This document shows positions 1 to 13,653 of a DNA stretch of 64,000 nt, one piece after another. The stretch lies in the NCBI RefSeq assembly GCF_026212465.1, contig NC_080052.1, forward strand, positions 13,361,934 through 13,425,933. Direction: 5' to 3'. Both the position numbers and the translations under genes were made by a program. Position 1 is the stretch's first letter; each line of letters starts with the position of its first letter. This DNA is from Amaranthus tricolor (lineage: Eukaryota; Streptophyta; Magnoliopsida; Caryophyllales; Amaranthaceae). A model generated the notes under the pieces. That model ran no database searches and was not told the DNA's origin. It saw only the letters and a list, made by a program, of their open reading frames with translations.

Positions 1-1083
1 CTATACAACCTATGCAGGCTTGTGTGGGCTCCTTTGGTATCTTCATTTAATACAACCACATTTGTATCACATTTGCACGAAACTTGGCACACAACATTAT
101 TTGCTATATATTATTGTGTTGAAGTGTTTAGAATTGAAAATCATTGTCGCATGCTAGAAATTATGTGTTAAGTTGCGATTTTAAGGGTTTTTAATTGTTA
201 TTGGCAGTTTTGCGCCTAAAGTAGCTCAAAATGGTTTGTTTAGCACGAAACTTGGCACACAACACTATTTGGTATATATTATTGTGTTGAAGTGTTTAGA
301 ATTGAAAATCATAGTCATAAGCTAGAAATTACGTGTTAAGTTGCGATTTTATGCGTTTTTAAGCTTTTTTGGCACTTTTAAGCATAAAGTAGCTCAAACT
401 AGGTTTGTTTTGCGCGAAACATGCCACACAACACTATTTAGTCTATATTATTGCGTTGAAATGGTTAGAATTGAAAATCATAATCATATGCTAGAAATTA
501 CATGTTAAGTTGCGATATTATGCGTTTTTAAGTGTTTTTTGCACATTTGCGCATAAAGTTGCTCAAACTTGGTATGTTTTGCACGAAACTTTGAACACAA
601 CACTATTTGGTATATATTATTCTGTTGAAGTGGTTAGAATTGTAAATCATAGTCATATCCTATAAATTACGTGTTAAGTTGCGATTTTAATCATTTTTAA
701 GCGTTTTTGGCACTTTTAAGCATAAAGTAGCTCAAACATGGTTTGTTTTCCACGAAACTTGGCACACAACACTATTTGGTATATATTATTGTGTTGAAGT
801 GGTTACAATTGAACATCATAGTCATATGCTAGAAATTACGTGTTAAGTTGCGATTTTATGCGTTTTTAAGTGTTTTTTGCACTTTTGCGCATAAAGTTGC
901 TCAAACTTGGTTTGTTTTGCACGAAACTTGGCACACAACACTATTTGGTATATATTATTGTGTTGAAGTGGTTATAATTGAAAATTATTTTCATATGCTA
1001 GAAATTACGTATTAAGTTGCGATTTTAAGGGTTTTTAACCGTTTTTGGCACTTTTGAGCATAAAGTAGCTCAAACTTGGTTTG
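1..1083. repeat. Higher-order unit 0 (partial): insert tail plus 6 monomers
   Basis: Bases 1-74 are the last part of the 636 bp insert. Six monomers follow at 75-1083. The second monomer starts like monomer 2 of the 8-mer units but finishes like monomer 4 (CATAAGCTAG, then AAGCTTTTTTGGC). This 6-mer therefore arose from an 8-mer by losing two monomers at a junction different from that in unit 1. Confidence 0.85.
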
Positions 1084-2730
1084 ATTTTTATGGCTGATTA
1101 AGGCCTTGGTTATGCAAGGATTAATGATGTGCGGATGCTTTGATTAATGACATAGAAAAAAAACTACAAATGATCCTGAAAAGAACACGAAACAACCACA
1201 AACAGAACCAAAGATTAATGTTCTGAAACACCTTTATATTACTTCGATTAAATCTGAAACATAAGTTGTTCAATTATTACACAAGTGAGGCTCTCCTTAT
1301 ATAGAGCTCTCAACTAACATAACGGCTATATTAGCACACGCCTAATTAAAACGCACGTGCTATTACATGGGCACTTAAAACGGAAACATAAACCGAAAAA
1401 ACACTTAGACAATTCTGATCTAGCAAACTGTCGAGCAGCCCTCCTTCAGCTCAGCTTCTAGGAGACCACGGGGATTGTTAGAATGGTTTAAGGACCTTGA
1501 TAGCTAGATCCAAGTACCAAGATTTTATTTCCACTTTAGCCTAGGTCCTGGATGCATAGGTTTGGTCTCTACGTGTCTTGCAACGTGGTCTGGTCGCTAG
1601 TTTGCTGCTGTGCTGTACTGAAACCGTGACCGGTTTTGTGAGGTCTCTATACAACCTATGCAGGCTTGTGTGGGCTCCTTTGGTATCTTCATTTAATACA
1701 ACCACATTTGTATCAGATTTGCACGAAACTTGGCACACAACATTATTTGCTATATATTATTGTGTTGAAGTGTTTAGAATTGAAAATCACTGTCGTATGC
1801 TAGAAATTATGTGTTAAGTTGCGATTTTAAGGGTTTTTAATTGTTATTGGCACTTTTGCGCCTAAAGTAGCTCAAAATGGTTTGTTTAGCACGAAACTTG
1901 GCACACAACACTATTTGGTATATATTATTGTGTTGAAGTGTTTAGAATTGAAAATCATAGTCATATGCTAGAAATTACTTATTAAGTTGCGATTTTATGT
2001 GTTTTTAAACGTTTTTGGCACTTTTGCACATAAAGTAGCTCCAACTTAGTTTGTTTTGCGCGAAACATGCCACACAACACTATTTAGTCTATATTATTGC
2101 GTTGAAATGGTTAGAATTGAAAATCATAATCATATGCTAGAAATTACATGTTAAGTTGCGATATTATGCGTTTTTAAGTGTTTTTTGCACATTTGCGCAT
2201 AAAGTTGCTCAAACTTGGTATGTTTTGCACGAAACTTTGAACACAACACTATTTGGTATATATTATTCTGTTGAAGTGGTTAGAATTGTAAATCATAGTC
2301 ATATCCTATAAATTACGTGTTAAGTTGCGATTTTATTCATTTTTAGGCGTTTTTGGCACTTTTGCGCATAAAGTAGCTCAAACATGGTTTGTTTTCCACG
2401 AAACTTGGCACACAACACTATTTGGTATATATTATTGTGTTGAAGTGGTTAGAATTGAACATCATAGTCATATGCTAGAAATTACGTGTTAAGTTGCGAT
2501 TTTATGCGTTTTTAAGTGTTTTTTGCACTTTTGCGCATAAAGTTGCTCAAACTTGGTTTGTTTTGCACGAAACTTGGCACACAACACTATTTGGTATATA
2601 TTATTGTGTTGAAGTGGTTATAATTGAAAATTATTGTCATATGCTAGAAATTACGTATTAAGTTGCGATTTTAAGGGTTTTTAAACCGTTTTTGGCACTT
2701 TTGAGCATAAAGTAGCTCAAACTTGGTTTG
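1084..2730. repeat. Higher-order unit 1: insert plus 6 monomers
   Basis: The insert occupies 1084-1720 and the six monomers 1721-2730. The third monomer is a monomer 3/monomer 5 hybrid (GCGCGAAACATGCCACA followed by the TATTTAGTC form). This insert copy has private changes, for example GATCCTGAAAAG where other copies read GATCATGAAAAG, and CTACGTGTCTTGC where they read CCACGTGTCGTGC. It is the most distinct of the left-hand inserts. Confidence 0.85.
1293..1308 (-). promoter_or_regulatory. TATA-box-like element in the satellite insert (repeated in every copy)
   Basis: On the minus strand the insert reads GAGCTCTATATAAGGAGAGC. This is a good plant TATA box followed by sequence resembling an R-U5 or 5' leader. 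The same element sits about 210 bp from the start of each full insert copy, for instance near 2941, 5597, 8254 and 10237. On the minus strand it is preceded at about 150 bp by AGAAGCTGAGCTGAAGGAGG, which resembles a degenerate Copia polypurine tract. The insert may therefore be the 3' end and LTR of a retroelement; that identity is inferred. Confidence 0.45.
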
Positions 2731-5385
2731 ATTTTTATGGCTGATTAAGGCCTTGGTTATGCAAGGATTAATGATGTGCGGATGCTTTGATTAATGACAT
2801 AGAAAAAAACTACAAATGATCATGAAAAGAACACGAAACAACCACAAACAGAACCAAAGATTAATGTTCTGAAACACCTCTATATTACTTCGATTAAATC
2901 TGAAACATAAGTTGTTCAATTATTACACAAGTGAGGCTCTCCTTATATAGAGCTCTCAACTAACATAACGGCTATATTAGCACACGCCTAATTAAAACGC
3001 ACGTGCTATTACATGGGCACTTAAAACAGAAACATAAACCGAAAAAACACTTAGACAATTCTGATCTAGCAAACTGTCGAGCAGCCCTCCTTCAGCTCAG
3101 CTTCTAGGAGACCACGGGAATTGTTAGAATGGTTTAAGGACCTTGATAGCTAGATCCAAGTACCAAGATTTTATTTCCACTTTAGCCTAGGTCCTGGATC
3201 CATAGGTTTGGTCTCCACGTGTCGTGCAACGTGGTCTGGTCGCTAGTTTGCTGCTGTGCTGTTCTGAAACCGTGACCGGTTTTGTGAGGTCTCTATACAA
3301 CCTATGCAGGCTTGTGTGGGCTCCTTTGGTATCTTCATTTAATACAACCACATTTGTATCACATTTGCACGAAACTTGGCACACAACATTATTTGCTATA
3401 TATTATTGTGTTGAAGTGTTTAGAATTGAAAATCATTGTCGCATGCTAGAAATTATGTGTTAAGTTGCGATTTTAAGGGTTTTTAATTGTTATTGGCAGT
3501 TTTGCGCCTAAAGTAGCTCAAAATGGTTTGTTTAGCACGAAACTTGGCACACAACACTATTTGGTATATATTATTGTGTTGAAGTGTTTAGAATTGAAAA
3601 TCATAGTCATATGCTAGAAATTACTTATTAAGTTGCGATTTTATGTGTTTTTAAACGTTTTTGGCACTTTTGCACATAAAGTAGCTCCAACTTGGTTTGT
3701 TTTGCGCGAAACATGCCACAAAACACTATTTGGTCTATATTATTGCGTTGAAGTGGTTAGAATTGAAAATCATAGTCATATGCTAGAAATTACATGTTAA
3801 GTTGCGATTTTAAGGGTTTTTAACCGTTTTTAGCAGTTTTGCGCATGAAGTTGCTCAAACTTGGTTTGTTTTGCACGAAACTTGGCACACAAGTCTATTT
3901 GGTATATATTATTGTGTTGAAATGGTTAGAATTGAAAATCATAGTCATAAGCTAGAAATTACGTGTTAAGTTGCGATTTTATGCGTTTTTAAGCTTTTTT
4001 GGCACTTTTGCGCATAAAGTAGCTCAAACTAGGTTTGTTTTGCGCGAAACATGCCACACAACACTATTTAGTCTATATTATTGCGTTGAAATGGTTAGAA
4101 TTGAAAATCATAATCAAATGCTAGAAATTACATGTTAAGTTGCGATATTATGCGTTTTTAAGTGTTTTTTGCACATTTGCGCATAAAGTTGCTCAAACTT
4201 GGTATGTTTTGCACGAAACTTTGAACACAACACTATTTGGTATATATTATTCTGTTGAAGTGGTTAGAATTTTAAATCATAGTCATATCCTATAAATTAC
4301 GTGTTAAGTTGCGATTTTATTCATTTTTAGGCGTTTTTGGCACTTTTGCGCATAAAGTAGCTCAAACATGGTTTGTTTTCCACGAAACTTGGCACACAAC
4401 ACTATTTGGTATATATTATTGTGTTGAAGTGGTTAGAATTGAACATCATAGTCATATGCTAGAAATTACGTGTTAAGTTGCGATTTTATGCGTTTTTAAG
4501 TGTTTTTTGCACTTTTGCGCATAAAGTTGCTCAAACTTGGTTTGTTTTGCACGAAACTTGGCACACAACACTATTTGGTATATATTATTGTGTTGAAGTG
4601 TTTAGAATTGAAAATCATAGTCATATGCTAGAAATTACTTATTAAGTTGCGATTTTATGTGTTTTTAAACGTTTTTGGCACTTTTGCACATAAAGTAGCT
4701 CCAACTTAGTTTGTTTTGCGCGAAACATGCCACACAACACTATTTAGTCTATATTATTGCGTTGAAATGGTTAGAATTGAAAATCATAATCATATGCTAG
4801 AAATTACATGTTAAGTTGCGATATTATGCGTTTTTAAGTGTTTTTTGCACATTTGCGCATAAAGTTGCTCAAACTTGGTATGTTTTGCACGAAACTTTGA
4901 ACACAACACTATTTGGTATATATTATTCTGTTGAAGTGGTTAGAATTGTAAATCATAGTCATATCCTATAAATTACGTGTTAAGTTGCGATTTTATTCAT
5001 TTTTAGGCGTTTTTGGCACTTTTGCGCATAAAGTAGCTCAAACATGGTTTGTTTTCCACGAAACTTGGCACACAACACTATTTGGTATATATTATTGTGT
5101 TGAAGTGGTTAGAATTGAACATCATAGTCATATGCTAGAAATTACGTGTTAAGTTGCGATTTTATGCGTTTTTAAGTGTTTTTTGCACTTTTGCGCATAA
5201 AGTTGCTCAAACTTGGTTTGTTTTGCACGAAACTTGGCACACAACACTATTTGGTATATATTATTGTGTTGAAGTGGTTATAATTGAAAATTATTGTCAT
5301 ATGCTAGAAATTACGTATTAAGTTGCGATTTTAAGGGTTTTTAACCGTTTTTGGCACTTTTGAGCATAAAGTAGAACTTGGTTTG
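2731..5385. repeat. Higher-order unit 2: insert plus 12 monomers
   Basis: The insert lies at 2731-3366 and twelve monomers at 3367-5385. The first seven monomers follow the 8-mer order seen in units 4 and 5. From about 4600 the sequence matches the last five monomers of 6-mer unit 1. The switch falls inside a tract of about 50 bp shared by monomers 8 and 2 (4551-4599). The last monomer has lost CTCA (GTAGAACTTGG at about 5371), a mark shared only with unit 3. Confidence 0.85.
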
Positions 5386-8042
5386 ATTTTTATGGCTGAT
5401 TAAGGCCTTGGTTATGCAAGGATTAATGATGTGCGGATGCTTTGATTAATGACATAGAAAAAAACTACAAATGATCATGAAAAGAACACGAAACAACCAC
5501 AAACAGAACCAAAGATTAATGTTCTGAAACACCTCTATATTACTTCGATTAAATCTGAAACATAAGTTGTTCAATTATTACACAAGTGAGGCTCTCCTTA
5601 TATAGAGCTCTCAACTAACATAACGGCTATATTAGCACACGCCTAATTAAAACGCACGTGCTATTACATGGGCACTTAAAACAGAAACATAAACCGAAAA
5701 AACACTTAGACAATTCTGATCTAGCAAACTGTCGAGCAGCCCTCCTTCAGCTCAGCTTCTAGGAGACCACGGGAATTGTTAGAATGGTTTAAGGACCTTG
5801 ATAGCTAGATCCAAGTACCAAGATTTTATTTCCACTTTAGCCTAGGTCCTGGATCCATAGGTTTGGTCTCCACGTGTCGTGCAACGTGGTCTGGTCGCTA
5901 GTTTGCTGCTGTGCTGTTCTGAAACCGTGACCGGTTTTGTGAGGTCTCTATACAACCTATGCAGGCTTGTGTGGGCTCCTTTGGTATCTTCATTTAATAC
6001 AACCACATTTGTATCACATTTGCACGAAACTTGGCACACAACATTATTTGCTATATATTATTGTGTTGAAGTGTTTAGAATTGAAAATCATTGTCGCATG
6101 CTAGAAATTATGTGTTAAGTTGCGATTTTAAGGGTTTTTAATTGTTATTGGCAGTTTTGCGCCTAAAGTAGCTCAAAATGGTTTGTTTAGCACGAAACTT
6201 GGCACACAACACTATTTGGTATATATTATTGTGTTGAAGTGTTTAGAATTGAAAATCATAGTCATATGCTAGAAATTACTTATTAAGTTGCGATTTTATG
6301 TGTTTTTAAACGTTTTTTGGCACTTTTGCACATAAAGTAGCTCCAACTTGGTTTGTTTTGCGCGAAACATGCCACAAAACACTATTTGGTCTATATTATT
6401 GCGTTGAAGTGGTTAGAATTGAAAATCATAGTCATATGCTAGAAATTACATGTTAAGTTGCGATTTTAAGGGTTTTTAACCGTTTTTAGCAGTTTTGCGC
6501 ATGAAGTTGCTCAAACTTGGTTTGTTTTGCACGAAACTTGGCACACAAGTCTATTTGGTATATATTATTGTGTTGAAATGGTTAGAATTGAAAATCATAG
6601 TCATAAGCTAGAAATTACGTGTTAAGTTGCGATTTTATGCGTTTTTAAGCTTTTTTGGCACTTTTGCGCATAAAGTAGCTCAAACTAGGTTTGTTTTGCG
6701 CGAAACATGCCACACAACACTATTTAGTCTATATTATTGCGTTGAAATGGTTAGAATTGAAAATCATAATCAAATGCTAGAAATTACATGTTAAGTTGCG
6801 ATATTATGCGTTTTTAAGTGTTTTTTTGCACATTTGCGCATAAAGTTGCTCAAACTTGGTATGTTTTGCACGAAACTTTGAACACAACACTATTTGGTAT
6901 ATATTATTCTGTTGAAGTGGTTAGAATTTTAAATCATAGTCATATCCTATAAATTACGTGTTAAGTTGCGATTTTATTCATTTTTAGGCGTTTTTGGCAC
7001 TTTTGCGCATAAAGTAGCTCAAACATGGTTTGTTTTCCACGAAACTTGGCACACAACACTATTTGGTATATATTATTGTGTTGAAGTGGTTAGAATTGAA
7101 CATCATAGTCATATGCTAGAAATTACGTGTTAAGTTGCGATTTTATGCGTTTTTAAGTGTTTTTTGCACTTTTGCGCATAAAGTTGCTCAAACTTGGTTT
7201 GTTTTGCACGAAACTTGGCACACAACACTATTTGGTATATATTATTGTGTTGAAGTGTTTAGAATTGAAAATCATAGTCATATGCTAGAAATTACTTATT
7301 AAGTTGCGATTTTATGTGTTTTTAAACGTTTTTGGCACTTTTGCACATAAAGTAGCTCCAACTTAGTTTGTTTTGCGCGAAACATGCCACACAACACTAT
7401 TTAGTCTATATTATTGCGTTGAAATGGTTAGAATTGAAAATCATAATCATATGCTAGAAATTACATGTTAAGTTGCGATATTATGCGTTTTTAAGTGTTT
7501 TTTGCACATTTGCGCATAAAGTTGCTCAAACTTGGTATGTTTTGCACGAAACTTTGAACACAACACTATTTGGTATATATTATTCTGTTGAAGTGGTTAG
7601 AATTGTAAATCATAGTCATATCCTATAAATTACGTGTTAAGTTGCGATTTTATTCATTTTTAGGCGTTTTTGGCACTTTTGCGCATAAAGTAGCTCAAAC
7701 ATGGTTTGTTTTCCACGAAACTTGGCACACAACACTATTTGGTATATATTATTGTGTTGAAGTGGTTAGAATTGAACATCATAGTCATATGCTAGAAATT
7801 ACGTGTTAAGTTGCGATTTTATGCGTTTTTAAGTGTTTTTTGCACTTTTGCGCATAAAGTTGCTCAAACTTGGTTTGTTTTGCACGAAACTTGGCACACA
7901 ACACTATTTGGTATATATTATTGTGTTGAAGTGGTTATAATTGAAAATTATTGTCATATGCTAGAAATTACGTATTAAGTTGCGATTTTAAGGGTTTTTA
8001 ACCGTTTTTGGCACTTTTGAGCATAAAGTAGAACTTGGTTTG
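5386..8042. repeat. Higher-order unit 3: insert plus 12 monomers
   Basis: The insert is at 5386-6021 and twelve monomers at 6022-8042. It is almost base-for-base the same as unit 2, including the hybrid junction (about 7208-7257) and the CTCA loss in the last monomer. The differences seen are mainly single-base length changes in T tracts. This is a recent whole-unit duplication. Confidence 0.87.
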
Positions 8043-10025
8043 ATTTTTATGGCTGATTAAGGCCTTGGTTATGCAAGGATTAATGATGTGCGGATGCTTT
8101 GATTAATGACATAGAAAAAAACTACAAATGATCATGAAAAGAACACGAAACAACCACAAACAGAACCAAAGATTAATGTTCTGAAACACCTCTATATTAC
8201 TTCGATTAAATCTGAAACATAAGTTGTTCAATTATTACACAAGTGAGGCTCTCCTTATATAGAGCTCTCAACTAACATAACGGCTATATTAGCACACGCC
8301 TAATTAAAACGCACGTGCTATTACATGGGCACTTAAAACAGAAACATAAACCGAAAAAACACTTAGACAATTCTGATCTAGCAAACTGTCGAGCAGCCCT
8401 CCTTCAGCTCAGCTTCTAGGAGACCACGGGAATTGTTAGAATGGTTTAAGGACCTTGATAGCTAGATCCAAGTACCAAGATTTTATTTCCACTTTAGCCT
8501 AGGTCCTGGATCCATAGGTTTGGTCTCCACGTGTCGTGCAACGTGGTCTGGTCGCTAGTTTGCTGCTGTGCTGTTCTGAAACCGTGACCGGTTTTGTGAG
8601 GTCTCTATACAACCTATGCAGGCTTGTGTGGGCTCCTTTGGTATCTTCATTTAATACAACCACATTTGTATCACATTTGCACGAAACTTGGCACACAACA
8701 TTATTTGCTATATATTATTGTGTTGAAGTGTTTAGAATTGAAAATCATTGTCGCATGCTAGAAATTATGTGTTAAGTTGCGATTTTAAGGGTTTTTAATT
8801 GTTATTGGCAGTTTTGCGCCTAAAGTAGCTCAAAATGGTTTGTTTAGCACGAAACTTGGCACACAACACTATTTGGTATATATTATTGTGTTGAAGTGTT
8901 TAGAATTGAAAATCATAGTCATATGCTAGAAATTACTTATTAAGTTGCGATTTTATGTGTTTTTATACGTTTTTGGCACTTTTGCACATAAAGTAGCTCC
9001 AACTTGGTTTGTTTTGCGCGAAACATGCCACAAAACACTATTTGGTCTATATTATTGCGTTGAAGTGGTTAGAATTGAAAATCATAGTCATATGCTAGAA
9101 ATTACATGTTAAGTTGCGATTTTAAGGGTTTTTAACCGTTTTTAGCAGTTTTGCGCATGAAGTTGCTCAAACTTGGTTTGTTTTGCACGAAACTTGGCAC
9201 ACAAGTCTATTTGGTATATATTATTGTGTTGAAATGGTTAGAATTGAAAATCATAGTCATAAGCTAGAAATTACGTGTTAAGTTGCGATTTTATGCGTTT
9301 TTAAGCTTTTTTGGCACTTTTGCGCATAAAGTAGCTCAAACTAGGTTTGTTTTGCGCGAAACATGCCACACAACACTATTTAGTCTATATTATTGCATTG
9401 AAATGGTTAGAATTGAAAATCATAATCAAATGCTAGAAATTACATGTTAAGTTGCGATATTATGCGTTTTTAAGTGTTTTTTGCACATTTGCGCATAAAG
9501 TTGCTCAAACTTGGTATGTTTTGCACGAAACTTTGAACACAACACTATTTGGTATATATTATTCTGTTGAAGTGGTTAGAATTTTAAATCATAGTCATAT
9601 CCTATAAATTACGTGTTAAGTTGCGATTTTATTCATTTTTAGGCGTTTTTGGCACTTTTGCGCATAAAGTAGCTCAAACATGGTTTGTTTTCCACGAAAC
9701 TTGGCACACAACACTATTTGGTATATATTATTGTGTTGAAGTGGTTAGAATTGAACATCATAGTCATATGCTAGAAATTACGTGTTAAGTTGCGATTTTA
9801 TGCGTTTTTATGTGTTTTTTGCACTTTTGCGCATAAAGTTGCTCAAACTTGGTTTGTTTTGCACGAAACTTGGCACACAACACTATTTGGTATATATTAT
9901 TGTGTTGAAGTGGTTATAATTGAAAATTATTGTCATATGCTAGAAATTACGTATTAAGTTGCGATTTTAAGGGTTTTTAACCGTTTTTGGCACTTTTGAG
10001 CATAAAGTAGCTCAAACTTGGTTTG
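8043..10025. repeat. Higher-order unit 4: insert plus 8 monomers
   Basis: The insert is at 8043-8678 and eight monomers at 8679-10025. It carries the full ordered set of eight monomer variants, recognisable by features such as ACAAGTCTATTTGG in monomer 4, CTTTGAACACAAC in monomer 6 and TTTTCCACGAAAC in monomer 7. The 8-mer is the simplest source from which the 6-mers and 12-mers can be derived. Confidence 0.85.
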
Positions 10026-12008
10026 ATTTTTATGGCTGATTAAGGCCTTGGTTATGCAAGGATTAATGATGTGCGTATGCTTTGATTAATGACATAGAAA
10101 AAAACTACAAATGATCATGAAAAGAACACGAAACAACCACAAACAGAACCAAAGATTAATGTTCTGAAACACCTCTATATTACTTCGATTAAATCTGAAA
10201 CATCAGTTGTTCAATTATTACACAAGTGAGGCTCTCCTTATATAGAGCTCTCAACTAACATAACAGCTATATTAGCACACGCCTAATTAAAACGCACGTG
10301 CTATTACATGGGCACTTAAAACAGAAACATAAACCGAAAAAACACTTAGACAATTCTGATCTAGCAAACTGTCGAGCAGCCCTCCTTCAGCTCAGCTTCT
10401 AGGAGACCACGGGGATTGTTAGAATGGTTTAAGGACCTTGATAGCTAGATCCAAGTACCAAGATTTTATTTCCACTTTAGCCTAGGTCCTGGATGCATAG
10501 GTTTGGTCTCCACGTGTCGTGCAACGTGGTCTGGTCGCTAGTTTGCTGCTGTGCTGTTCCGAAACCGTGACCGGTTTTGTGAGGTCTCTATACAACCTAT
10601 GCAGGCTTGTGTGGGCTCCTTTGGTATCTTCATTTAATACAACCACATTTGTATCACATTTGCACGAAACTTGGCACACAACATTATTTGCTATATATTA
10701 TTGTGTTGAAGTGTTTAGAATTGAAAATCATTGTCGCATGCTAGAAATTATGTGTTAAGTTGCGATTTTAAGGGTTTTTAATTGTTATTGGCAGTTTTGC
10801 GCCTAAAGTAGCTCAAAATGGTTTGTTTAGCACGAAACTTGGCACACAACACTATTTGGTATATATTATTGTGTTGAAGTGTTTAGAATTGAAAATCATA
10901 GTCATATGCTAGAAATTACTTATTAAGTTGCGATTTTATGTGTTTTTAAACGTTTTTGGCACTTTTGCACATAAAGTAGCTCCAACTTGGTTTGTTTTGC
11001 GCGAAACATGCCACAAAACACTATTTGGTCTATATTATTGCGTTGAAGTGGTTAGAATTGAAAATCATAGTCATATGCTAGAAATTACATGTTAAGTTGC
11101 GATTTTAAGGGTTTTTAACCGTTTTTAGCAGTTTTGCGCATGAAGTTGCTCAAACTTGGTTTGTTTTGCACGAAACTTGGCACACAAGTCTATTTGGTAT
11201 ATATTATTGTGTTGAAATGGTTAGAATTGAAAATCATAGTCATAAGCTAGAAATTACGTGTTAAGTTGCGATTTTATGCGTTTTTAAGCTTTTTTGGCAC
11301 TTTTGCGCATAAAGTAGCTCAAACTAGGTTTGTTTTGCGCGAAACATGCCACACAACACTATTTAGTCTATATTATTGCGTTGAAATGGTTAGAATTGAA
11401 AATCATAATCAAATGCTAGAAATTACATGTTAAGTTGCGATATTATGCGTTTTTAAGTGTTTTTTGCACATTTGCGCATAAAGTTGCTCAAACTTGGTAT
11501 GTTTTGCACGAAACTTTGAACACAACACTATTTGATATATATTATTCTGTTGAAGTGGTTAGAATTTTAAATCATAGTCATATCCTATAAATTACGTGTT
11601 AAGTTGCGATTTTATTCATTTTTAGGCGTTTTTGGCACTTTTGCGCATAAAGTAGCTCAAACATGGTTTGTTTTCCACGAAACTTGGCACACAACACTAT
11701 TTGGTATATATTATTGTGTTGAAGTGGTTAGAATTGAACATCATAGTCATATGCTAGAAATTACGTGTTAAGTTGCGATTTTATGCGTTTTTAAGTGTTT
11801 TTTGCACTTTTGCGCATAAAGTTGCTCAAACTTGGTTTGTTTTGCACAAAACTTGGCACACAACACTATTTGGTATATATTATTGTGTTGAAGTGGTTAT
11901 AATTGAAAATTATTGTCATATGCTAGAAATTACGTATTAAGTTGCGATTTTAAGGGTTTTTAACCGTTTTTGGCACTTTTGAGCATAAAGTAGCTCAAAC
12001 TTGGTTTG
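10026..12008. repeat. Higher-order unit 5: insert plus 8 monomers
   Basis: The insert is at 10026-10661 and eight monomers at 10662-12008. Its length (1983 bp) equals that of unit 4 and the monomer order is the same. The insert shares GTGCGTATGC and AAACATCAGTTG with unit 6, where units 1-4 read GTGCGGATGC and AAACATAAGTTG. This places units 5 and 6 together. Confidence 0.85.
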
Positions 12009-13653
12009 ATTTTTATGGCTGATTAAGGCCTTGGTTATGCAAGGATTAATGATGTGCGTATGCTTTGATTAATGACATAGAAAAAAACTACAAATGATCA
12101 TGAAAAGAACACGAAACAACCACAAACAGAACCAAAGATTAATGTTCTGAAACACCTCTATATTACTTCGATTAAATCTGAAACATCAGTTGTTCAATTA
12201 TTACACAAGTGAGGCTCTCCTTATATAGAGCTCTCAACTAACATAACGGCTATATTAGCACACGCCTAATTAAAACGCACGTGCTATTACATGGGCACTT
12301 AAAACAGAAACATAAACCGAAAAAACACTTAGACAATTCTGATCTAGCAAACTGTCGAGCAGCCCTCCTTCAGCTCAGCTTCTAGGAGACCACGGGGATT
12401 GTTAGAATGGTTTAAGGACCTTGATAGCTAGATCCAAGTACCAAGATTTTATTTCCACTTTAGCCTAGGTCCTGGATGCATAGGTTTGGTCTCCACGTGT
12501 CGTGCAACGTGGTCTGGTCGCTAGTTTGCTGCTGTGCTGTTCCGAAACCGTGACCGGTTTTGTGAGGTCTCTATACAACCTATGCAGGCTTGTGTGGGCT
12601 CCTTTGGTATCTTCATTTAATACAACCACATTTGTATCACATTTGCACGAAACTTGGCACACAACATTATTTGCTATATATTATTGTGTTGAAGTGTTTA
12701 GAATTGAAAATCATTGTCGCATGCTAGAAATTATGTGTTAAGTTGCGATTTTAAGGGTTTTTAATTGTTATTGGCAGTTTTGCGCCTAAAGTAGCTCAAA
12801 ATGGTTTGTTTAGCACGAAACTTGGCACACAACACTATTTGGTATATATTATTATGTTGAAGTGTTTAGAATTGAAAATCATAGTCATATGCTAGAAATT
12901 ACGTGTTAAGTTGCAATTTTATGTGTTTTTATGCCTTTTTTGCACTTTTGTACATAAAGTAGCTCAAACTTGGTTTGTTTTGCGCGAAACATGCCATACA
13001 ACACTATTTGGTCTATATTATTGCGTTGAAGTGGTTAGAATTGAAAATCATAGTTATATGCTAGAAATTACATGTTAAGTTGCGATTTTATGCGTTTTTA
13101 AGTGTTTTTTGCACATTTGCGCATAAAGTTGCTCAAACTTGGTATGTTTTGCACGAAACTTTGAACACAACACTATTTGGTATATATTATTCTGTTGAAG
13201 TGGTTAGAATTGTAAATCATAGTCATATCCTATAAATTACGTGTTAAGTTGCGATTTTATTCATTTTTAGGCGTTTTTGGCACTTTTGCGCATAAAGTAG
13301 CTCAAACATGGTTTGTTTTCCACGAAACTTGGCACACAACACTATTTGGTATATATTATTGTGTTGAAGTGGTTAGAATTGAACATCATAGTCATATGCT
13401 AGAAATTACGTGTTAAGTTGCGATTTTATGCGTTTTTAAGTGTTTTTTGCACTTTTGCGCATAAAGTTGCTCAAACTTGGTTTGTTTTGCTCGAAACTTG
13501 GCACACAACACTATTTGGTATATATTATTGTGTTGAAGTGGTTAGAATTGAAAATTATTGTCATATGCTAGAAATTACGTATTAAGTTGCGATTTTAAGG
13601 GTTTTTAACCGTTTTTGGCACTTTTGAGCATAAAGTAGCTCAAACTTGGTTTG
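12009..13653. repeat. Higher-order unit 6: insert plus 6 monomers
   Basis: The insert is at 12009-12644 and six monomers at 12645-13653. Monomers 2 and 3 are of a variant seen otherwise only in unit 7 (GTTGCAATTTTATGTG, TTTTGTACATAAAG and ATGCCATACAAC). This 6-mer is therefore a third, independent type, distinct from units 0 and 1. Confidence 0.83.
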
